Shown: piece by piece, positions 56,363-64,000 of the stretch
Layout of the letters: each line of letters starts with the position of its first letter
Numbering within the stretch: position 1 is the first letter of the stretch
NCBI RefSeq assembly: GCF_000003195.3
Contig: NC_012876.2
Span: 7,109,306-7,173,305 of the forward strand
Reading direction: 5' to 3'
Source of the DNA: Sorghum bicolor
Taxonomy: Eukaryota > Streptophyta > Magnoliopsida > Poales > Poaceae
Length of the DNA: 64,000 nucleotides
Position numbers and translations under genes: made by a program
Notes under the pieces: model-generated
Databases searched by the model: none
Seen by the model: only the letters and a program-made list of their open reading frames with translations
Told to the model about the DNA's origin: nothing

Positions 56363-59300
56363 TCACACTATTCCTAACATTGCAGCCAATCTCCCTCCTC
56401 TTCCTCTTCTTCCTGTTCTAGCTCTTCCTTCAATTCCAGGTCCTGCACTTCCTCTTCCACTTCCTCTCCCTCTTCCTCTCCCCCTTCCTCTTCCCCTCCC
56501 CCTCCCTCTCCCACTTCCACTTCCACATGCACTTGCACTTGCACTTCACATGAATGGAGAAAATGGTTTAGTAAACAAATTGACTAAATAATCAGAGTAA
56601 AGGAGCAAAAATCAGCATGACTCACATTGATGCTTGTGAAGATGACTCATTTTGAGAAGATGGTCGATTCCTCTTTTGACTAGCAGTTAGACCTCCTTGA
56701 CAATACTTGGCTATATGTCCTAGTTCTCCACATTTTGAATATGGTTTCCTTTTCTTGCTAGTGGTGGCCTCATCAAAGGACTTGATCCTAGAATTTCTTG
56801 GTCTTCCTGATTTCCTTCTTAGTTTTGGCTTCTTGATTTTATAGCCCAAATCAACACGTGGCCAATTATCTTTGGATGCCATTGGATTGAAAGAACATGC
56901 ATATGCCTTTTTGAACCGATCAATAGAGAAGTATTCATGCACAAAGTCATCCATTCGTACCTCTCTACTAATCTTTGAAATGAAAGCTAAAGCATGTGTG
57001 CATGGCTTTCCAGTTACTTGCCAAGCCCTACAAGTACATGTTTTTTGGCCTAAGTTGACTGCGTACCTGAATCTGTTCACAGTTACTTCAGCATTTCCAG
57101 CCCCACATATCAATACCTCATGGTCCTTGATACTCTTGGCTTTAGCATTTAGAGCATGGATCACACTTGGAATGATTGTGCCTGACATTTTTCTAGCAAT
57201 CTTGGCTCTCAAAACAAAATTTTCAATGATCATTTGTCTTATCTTGTCATGCATATCCACAATTTGAAAATCCTTAGTTTGGGACACCCAACTGTTGAAG
57301 CTTTCAGAGAGGTTGTTGTTGATGTAATCTACCTTGCATTCTTCCCCAAATAGGCTTCTACTCCACACATATGGATGATTTTCATCCAACCAGGATAGTG
57401 CACTAGGATCCTTCTCCTCTATGTTTCGCATGAAGTACTTGAACTTGTCTTATGTGAAGCTCTTGGCAGCTGCCCACATATTCTTACCATAAAGCTCATC
57501 ACCGTACCCATTCTTCTTCATGTTCTTCCACAAGTGCCTCATGCATTCTCTATGTTCCACTCCTGGGTACACATCATCTACAGCCTTCTCAATTCCTTTG
57601 CCCGCATCTGTACTAATGACCAAGCCTGTAGGAGTACCAATAGCCTTCTTTAAGTTATTCACAAACCAAGTCCAGCTTTCCTTAGACTCGGTCTCAATGA
57701 CACCATAAGCCACTGGAAATAGGTTGTTCTGACCATCCACTGCAACAGCTGCTGCTAGCTGACCCCTCCCCCTTCCAGTCAAGTGTGTGGCATCCATGGC
57801 GATGTAGGGCCTACATCCTTCCAAGAACCCATCAATGCATGGTTTAAGAGCGACAAAGAACCTACTGAAACACAAATCACCATTGTCATCTTCTTCAGTG
57901 TCTATGTCAACTATGCTGCCGGGTACTACTCTTAGAAGCTCAGCTTGATAAGTTGGCAACAAGTTATAACTATCATCCCACTTCCCATATATCATGTCCA
58001 TTGCCCTTTCCTTGCCTCTGAAAACTCTATAATATGGAATTTCTATCGAGTACTTCTTATTGAGCCTACCTTGCAACTCCTTTGGTCTCATTTCAGGGTC
58101 TTCTCGCAACAAATCAACAACTCTTTCAGCTACCCATTTATTGTTGGCCATGGTTTCACCACAATTGTTGAATGAACCACAAGAATGCTTTGGACCACTA
58201 GTCTTAACCTACAAGGAAAGAACCATTTTATTAGTAAATTGCTGCACACTAATACATGCAAATTTTAGTTGCTGGTTGCAAAAAACAGCAAGGAAAAAAC
58301 CATCTTACTATGAAAAATAACAAGGAAATTACCTTACAGCCAATGTACTTTTTGCTTGTAGATGCAAAAAACCGCCACTTGCAACCCTCATTTGCTCTCT
58401 TGCATATGGCTCTAAATCTAGTCTGGTCCTCTTGCTTAATCTTGAAAGCATGATCATTCAAAATGGCATGATGTGTAACTGCAGCCTTGCACTGATCCAC
58501 ATCTGGGAACACCACATTTACATCAATGTTCGGGTTATCAACATCATATGAGAAGGGTGGAGGGTCATATTCATCTTCATCATCAACAACTTCACCATCA
58601 GAATTAAAATCTAGGTCAGAGCAATCATCACAAGAATCAGAGGATGCAGCCAAGTCACTATCATAGCTGCTATCACTTGCTGCCATAAGTGAATCATTGT
58701 CAGAATGTATGCACTCAACTCCTACACCCTCCTCATTATCATCACCCTTTTCTTTTGATTTGGTGGATCTCTTTTTTTTATGGCTCTCTTTTTTTTGGTG
58801 GCTCTCTCTTTTTCGTTTATGGATGTGGGTCTCTCAGCGGTGTTTGTCTCGTTGGTGGGCACTCTATTCCTCACACAAGGGTGGCATCTACGTTTTGTTG
58901 GTGAAAACTGCAAAGGACCCTCAAAATCATTAATTTGGGCATTAGTGTAGACATTTTCCTTGTCTTTGTTCAGTTCAAACCACTCAAGTAACTGCTCATC
59001 AGTTTTAATCTCAATAGAATCTCCACTAAATGTATCCTCCAGTGCACGCCATAAAGTTATGTGCTGTTTTGAACCCCACATGAAGTGCTCGGCTATGAAA
59101 TTAACTAGTTGCAGCACGTTGAAGCTATGCATGTCAACAACTTGAGTAGGCAAGATTCTACCCTGCTGCCATGATTTTGGTCCCCCATCAGCCAAACTGA
59201 AAAATGACAGAACCCTAACAACCAGATTCAAATTCATATGATTTTGCCTACAAATCAGAGAAATTAAAACCAAATTAGCGCAATTGCCTAGAGCCTAAGA

Positions 59301-59397
59301 TTAACTCGACCCATAACTGACCAATACACTTAGAGGTCAAAAATTTATACCTACACACCAAGTCGTCGGCTCCGGAACCGCCATCCTCCGGCTCCAT
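56363..59397 (-). pseudogene. MURA-type transposase of the MULE, two inactivating lesions
   Basis: Exons on the minus strand: 59397-59351 (MEPEDGGSGADDLV), 59247-58333, 58208-56626 and probably 56543-56363. Domains in order: N-terminal MULE region (IAEHFMWGSKQHITLW), MuDR DNA-binding domain (FPDVDQCKAAVTHHAILNDH), and the MULE transposase core with Asp in [13 protein letters not shown], Asp in [11 protein letters not shown] and Glu in NNLSESFNSW. A SWIM finger (CTCRAWQVTGKPCTH) and a zinc knuckle lacking its first Cys (YSKCGELGHIAKYC) follow. A Gly-Arg-rich C-terminus is encoded by the last exon. Lesions: a frameshift in an 8-base T run (58772-58779, plus strand) and TAA at 57448-57450 (SFT then stop). 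All DDE residues remain. Transposition in trans would need another copy. Confidence 0.88.
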
Positions 59398-59824
59398 GGC
59401 TGCCGGCGTGTGTGCTGTGCCCCTGCTGTACGTCGCGGCCGCGCAGCGCTCCTGCCGCGCCCCTGCCCTGCACCAGTGCCGCGCGCCTCCAAGCCCTAGC
59501 TGCGCGGCCCAGTCGCGCTAGGCTGCGCCGCCCGGTCAGCTGTGCCGCTTGCGATGCCGCGCCGCGCGGGCCCGCGATGCCGCACCGCACCGCCCGACCG
59601 CGCTGCCCCTGGCTGGGAGGGATGGCCGGCTTCCTGCGTCGCCGAGTTCCGTCGGGAGATAGAGAGAGACGGACGCAAATACGAGAGAGAGACGCAAATA
59701 CGAGAGAGAGAGAGATTCGTGCGGGTGAGGGGGAAGGCTGAGTGGATAAGGGGCAATTTTGTCCTACCTTTTTGTTAGCTTGGCTGTTCTTGTTTTTTTT
59801 ATTTTTTATTTACAGAAATGACTA

Positions 59825-59952
59825 ACAGAGTTATAAATAGGGGTAAACTGAGGTTTCATTTTTACTAAGCGAGGGTAAAATTGCAATGGTGCGAAAAGCG
59901 AGAGTAAAATCACAATTGAGCTTCAAAATAAGGGTAGAAACGCAATAGCCCC
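59825..59952 (-). repeat. Right TIR of the MULE
   Basis: Complementary to 55948-56075. The transposase start (59397) lies about 430 bp inside this end, with a GC-rich leader at 59400-59660 containing several GAGAGAGA tracts. Confidence 0.85.
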
Positions 59953-59961
59953 AGTATATAA

Positions 59962-60346
59962 AGACAGTGAAAGCCACGTACTAGTATGGAGTATACATTC
60001 ACTTTTGGCTGATTGGTTGTTATAAGCTCTCCAACCGCCAGTGATAATATAACATATAGTGATAAATGGCCTTTCACATATTGCAAATCCGTAGCACAGA
60101 CCAGCAGTGATTCTATAGCCCTGGACGTTTTTTTTTGTTTCAACACGGTTCATGCAGCGGGATCGCGGTTACAGTGCTTTCTTTTGTTATTATGTGAGAA
60201 TAAGCATCACTGCCAGTGACAAACCGACAGTGCAACGACAAGGCCAACAGTGAGGATTAACCACTGCTTGTTTCAAATCTAGCAGTAAAAGCACTAGTTC
60301 CAAACTGGCAGTGATTACTAGTTACGGGCACCAGAATGCTTGATAA
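59962..60346. repeat. CAGTG-motif region, no gene seen
   Basis: AACCGCCAGTGATAATA, CACTGCCAGTGACAAACCG, CCAACAGTGAGG and AACTGGCAGTGATTA resemble the subterminal repeats of another DNA transposon. The ends are not defined; the solo LTR begins at 60347. Confidence 0.35.
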
Positions 60347-62791
60347 TGTAATACCCGATTTTAAGAACAAAATCAGATATGCACCTTATATGAGTTTTTG
60401 AAGTCAAATCTCACATATAGCTACAAATAAGGGGTAATATCAAAAGACAATGCATAACTTATATAAAGTACATATTAAATTAGAGATAACCTTAAGCAGC
60501 AAACAACGGAAGATAACTCCAACTTCGGGTATTAACTTCTCTCTACAGGATCCAACTGACTGGTTGATTACAAGCCTAAACTTCTCCTGAGGGTTGGGAG
60601 AAATAGCAAGAGTGAGTCCATGTCGAACTCCACAAGTATAGCAACTAGATTGTATAAATCCCACAATCTCATGACCAATGTGACATAAATGATGTAAAGC
60701 ATTAAACAATAATAATGAGCATATTTAACACACAGGAATCATCACCCTTAATGTAGATGTCCCCAAGGCCGCTCCTGACCGTGAGCTCGGCTAGTATACT
60801 AGTTTTACACTCTGCAGAGGTTGTACATCTTTACCCATGAGTCATGATTTACCCTTTCGCCCGAGGTTGCAAGTCCCTTAACCCCCTTCCAAGGGAGGTC
60901 GGCAGGGATCACTATGAAGCCTTTCAAAGGTTTCGTCTAACAAGTTAGGGCCATTAGATTCACTCGGCAGGCAGATATAGAGCCCTCCTTCCATGGCACA
61001 TAACCCGCAGCCTATACACACGGACAGAGGCCACACTATACCCAACGTGTCTAGCCATTCTTACGCCATTTAAGGTAACCGCTAACAAGCTAGAAAAAGG
61101 TCCTCATACTGAGCTAAAGCCAGAGCCATTATAGCTCTCATGGTTGCACTGTTGTCCCGGGTGATCACGTATAGATAAATCATCAAGTTGCTAAAAAGTC
61201 ATCTTTATCGCTTATTACTTAACATTAATCTAGTCACAAGATCATGGTCACAGAAATAAAATCCAAATGCTATACTTGCCTTAATCCAATTGCTCTTGCT
61301 GATCCCTTTTGGTTCTGCTGGTCTTTACTTTTTTCCAAAGCTCGTATCTTGATCACCAAAAACTGTTCTCTGTCTAAACTCGATCATCGATCACACAAAC
61401 AAACGGAGACAAACATACACGAAGCAAACAAGGCTATAATTAGAACAGTACACCAATCATATAAAAATAGTGAGAAAAGTTTATAAAATGATTCTACGCA
61501 TCGCTACGATTTCACAAACGTAAAGATCACGAAAAACGGAATTAAAACGGAGAAGATATGAATTTTCTAAGATTTTATATAGAAAAGTAATTAATTAATT
61601 AGGGTCACGAAAATAAAAGGTTTCAAACTGGTGAATTAAGTTTACTAGCATGTGGAGCTCACTAAAACGAATCTAATGAAATTTGAATGGACCAAAACAG
61701 AATTTAAATGAATATTTTATGAGCAATTTAAGTCTAGTGGCAAACTTGTAAATAGCAGAAAGCACATTTCAATCAACCCGGCCAGAAATACGCCTTTGAA
61801 CTCGAAAAACGTATTCATTCTTTGGCGCCAAGGACAGCGGGTTGAAAACGAAGAAATCCAGGGACTCTTTAAGAAGAATACACCCCGAAGGGGTATCTTC
61901 TAATCCTAACCGCCCACGGCCGATCCAACGGCCGAGATCCGGCAGGGAACGATCCAGGCGGTGGCCGGCCACCGGAGTCGGCTTCCGGCGCGGTGGCGCC
62001 ATTAACGCCGCCTTGGAGCTCACCGGTGACCTTTGTTTTCGCGAAATCGTGCTCCAAATACCAAGCCAAGGACACACGAAGATGGAGGAAGACATGGCGA
62101 TCTCACCTGCACCCTTAACGCAACCCGAGAAGGCTCGGAAAGGGGTCGGCCATGCGAGTAGGCGAGGGAGAACTCGGCGAGATCCAAATTCGATGAAACA
62201 CGGGTCTAGGGCTCGGTTAGGGTGTCCTGGATGCGAAAAAAGAGTTGCGAGGTGGAGAGAGAGTTTTATAGGGCGTCGATTGGCGCCACAAGCAAGAAAT
62301 CCCGTGCTTTGCGGGATTGGATTGCTTCGGGGAAGAGTGTCCCAGCCAGTCACGGGAGGAAGAAGATGAGGTCGCTGCCACGCGGGCCCGTGCTGTCAGC
62401 GGTGGGAGAAGGGAGGGAAGGGAAGCAGGCCGCGCGCGGTTGGGCCGGGAGAGAGAGAGTGGGCCGAGCGAGGGGGGGGGGGCGAGGTGAAGGCTGGGCC
62501 GTTTGGTCACCAGGGGGCTTTCTCTTTTTTTTTCTTATTTCTAATTTCTTTTATGTTTTGTTTTCCCAAAGTCTTTTTCAAAAGGATTTTGACAGAAAAA
62601 AATGCAAACCAAAAGCAATCGTCACAAAATAAAATATGTTTCAGCATGAATGCATAATCAAGTTTACTAAACTTATGATAAATTTTAATTTCGACAAAAT
62701 TTATTTTATTTACTAGATTAAATGCCCACAAAATGCTTAAATAAATCCAATTAAATCCTATTAATTCAAAAGCAAATTATTGGGTGTTACA
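60347..62791. mobile_element. Solo LTR with GATAA target duplication
   Basis: Starts TGTAATACCCGATTTTAAG and ends TTATTGGGTGTTACA (TG...CA termini with an inverted TGTAAYACCC). GATAA occurs at 60342-60346 and 62792-62796. No pol, gag or second LTR is present, so it is a solo LTR left by recombination. Length 2445 bp. The truncated relative is at 24927-27089. Open frames inside (61842-62369 and antisense) are GC-rich leader-type sequence without a domain. Confidence 0.92.
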
Positions 62792-63660
62792 GATAAAGTC
62801 ACTATCAGATGCATCATGACATTAATATATGTACGCACCAGTATCATATCAAAATGTTAGGGATCCAGTAAATAGGAAACTAACATTTTCCTATGTGTTG
62901 TGGCAACAGAGGTTGCAGGCTTATGGGATGACCTCAATGATGAAGAACGGAGGACATGTGATGGATAGAAGGTTCCCAACAGATTCACTCAAAAGTAATA
63001 AACCGTGTGTGTGTGGTAGCTGCCCTTTTAGGCTTTTACCAGTTCGTCCCCGCCTTGGGTACGGAAGCATTCCACTCGATGAACTCATGTATATGTCAGC
63101 ACCTGAAAAAATGATCACCATGTAAACATATATTGGAAACATGAGCAGTTGACTCTTTCTATACATATGTGAGCACAAGCGCATGGATCCACCATTTCAA
63201 CCATCACAGTCCACCATCAGCTTCCTGCTTCTGGGAATATCTTAATCACCATTAGAAAACGAATCATCCATATTATCAACATCTTAATCATCTCTCCATA
63301 TTACCCAGCAACAATTAATAAACCGCACTGTCCGAAAGGACTTGTTTACATGTGCTGAAATTTAAATAAAATAAATAATTTGATTATTTCGAATACCCAT
63401 TTTATGGCTTCCTTCCCAATATTTTAGAATTATTCTTTTCAAAGGACAATGACCTTGATCCTTCCACCCAAAAACACCAAAAGAAAGAAAGAATACACAT
63501 TCCAAAGAGATCACATTGGATTTGTTAATGTAATGCATGTGAAAATATTAAAACCAAGGTAGGTTTCGAAATGTTGATATAGTAGTAAGATAATTGTGTT
63601 ATTTCGTCTGCAGGTTCTAGCAGCCGGAGACCCTTTCTTCATTTGGTAGGTTCAACATGG
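62792..63660. other. Flank with an unidentified 98-codon frame
   Basis: A plus-strand frame at 62829-63125 starts MYAPVSYQNVRDPVNRKLTF and contains FSYVLWQQRLQAYGMTSMM and CVCGSCPFRLLPVRPRLGYG. I do not recognise it, and no splice sites or neighbours support it. The remainder is AT-rich and is the distal upstream region of the germin-like gene. Confidence 0.3.
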
Positions 63661-63713
63661 ACTTTTTCAGTCATGAACACATTCACGTCACCACCCATGC
63701 TTGTGTGGCAGCC

Positions 63714-63721
63714 TATATAAA
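63714..63721 (+). promoter_or_regulatory. TATA box of germin-like gene
   Basis: TATATAAA lies 77 bp upstream of the ATG at 63798, after GGCAGCC. Transcription would begin near 63745, leaving a leader of roughly 50 bp, usual for germin-like genes. Confidence 0.75.
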
Positions 63722-63797
63722 CACAGCATCCCCATGCCTCAAAGCATCAAACTGACAGAAGCTCCATAGCTGAATTCAGAGAGCACAAATAAACAAG

Positions 63798-64000
63798 ATG
63801 GCTCCCTCCACCTACTTTCTCCTCATTTCTCTTCTAGCATTGGCCACTTCTCAGGCCATTGCTTCTGACCCTAGCCCGCTCCAAGACTTCTGTGTTGCCG
63901 ACATACACTCTCCAGGTATGCACGGACACATTTAAAATAATGCACTATGTTCTTGTACTAAATTAACGATCAAATAATAATTATTTTTGTCACAACAAAC
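63798..64000 (+). CDS. Germin-like protein, exon 1 (gene continues beyond window)
   Basis: ATG at 63798 in context AACAAGATGG. 39 codons plus one base lead to a GTATGC donor at 63916. The N-terminus MAPSTYFLLISLLALATSQA is a signal peptide ending at about residue 23 (AIAS/DPSP). The mature start DPSPLQDFCVAD with its conserved Cys is the hallmark of germin-like proteins (cell-wall or apoplastic cupins, some with superoxide dismutase or oxalate oxidase activity). The intron starts at 63916; exon 2 with the two cupin motifs lies outside the window. Exon 1 is intact and has a good TATA box, so it looks functional. The subfamily cannot be fixed from exon 1, and enzymatic activity is not inferable. 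Confidence 0.88.

Larger units (their letters stand above)
55948..59952. mobile_element. Mutator-like element (MULE) with long TIRs and 9-bp TSD
   Basis: The terminal inverted repeats start GGGGCTATTGCGTT on both sides and stay alignable for about 130 bp (55948-56075 and 59825-59952), with ATTGTGATTTTACTCTCGC the best-conserved part. Flanking 9-mers are AATATATAA (55939-55947) and AGTATATAA (59953-59961), 8 of 9 identical. The element is 4005 bp and carries one transposase gene on the minus strand. Confidence 0.92.

Noticed and set aside
56334..56591. Plus-strand Leu-Pro repeat protein
   Set aside because: Antisense of the Gly-Arg-rich terminal exon of the MULE transposase.
59351..59590. Minus-strand 79-codon Ala/Arg-rich protein
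   Set aside because: Overlaps the GC-rich leader of the MULE transposase. The true start at 59397 is in a different frame, supported by exon joining.
61842..62369. 175-codon frame in the solo LTR and its 194-codon antisense
   Set aside because: Both lie within an LTR whose boundaries are fixed by TSD. No domain is seen and both strands are open because of GC content.

Overview
The window is repeat-rich plant DNA. Spliced genes, CACTA elements with TTTGCCGAGTG-type subterminal repeats, grass L1-type LINEs, an Au-like SINE and a germin-like protein gene point to a panicoid grass, probably the sorghum/maize group (Andropogoneae). The species call is inference. Almost every open frame belongs to a transposon or to a decayed duplicate. 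Two loci look like real host genes: a previously unrecognised 14-exon gene (44651-53146, +) and the first exon of a germin-like protein gene running off the right edge (63798 onward, +).

Layout. 1-4701: the 3' part of a CACTA-like element with a decayed transposase-like/Ulp1-protease gene. 4702-16500: repeated, partly inverted copies of one ancestral segment. The segment combines an Alfin-like domain fragment, a short exon 'MEEP(Q)n' and a LINE tail, and is interrupted by CACTA fragments. 16501-19277: a CACTA element with target-site duplication (TSD) GTG. 19278-23890: two copies of internal exons of the 14-exon gene in minus orientation, LINE tails, and another CACTA element (21124-22322, TSD TAT). 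24090-30430: subterminal-type repeats, a truncated LTR, and a LINE split by a CACTA element (27747-30080) that carries a second Ulp1 gene. 30640-35870: more copies of the ancestral segment, with a third Ulp1-bearing CACTA remnant (32251-33800). 35869-38071: a truncated CACTA element carrying TNP2 transposase. 38618-42397: a CACTA element (TSD ATG) inside an LTR remnant. 43615-43858: a SINE.

44651-53146: the 14-exon gene. Exons 2-14 join with all introns in phase 1 and give a complete 306-residue frame when exon 1 is added. Exons 9-11 and 12-14 are a tandem duplication. Intron 1 hosts an antisense LINE and a copia remnant. 53946-54084: a Tourist-type MITE. 55020-55196: the C-terminal end of a broken germin-like gene. 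55948-59952: an almost complete Mutator-like element (long inverted repeats, 9-bp TSD) whose transposase carries one frameshift and one stop. 60347-62791: a solo LTR with TSD GATAA. 63714-64000: TATA box and first exon of an intact germin-like gene.

How it fits together. A host locus (the MEEP/mini-exon gene, with an Alfin-like fragment in divergent orientation) was invaded by a LINE. Parts of it were then copied several times in both orientations, and CACTA, LTR and Mutator elements accumulated in the copies. The two germin-like pieces suggest a former tandem cluster split by insertions.
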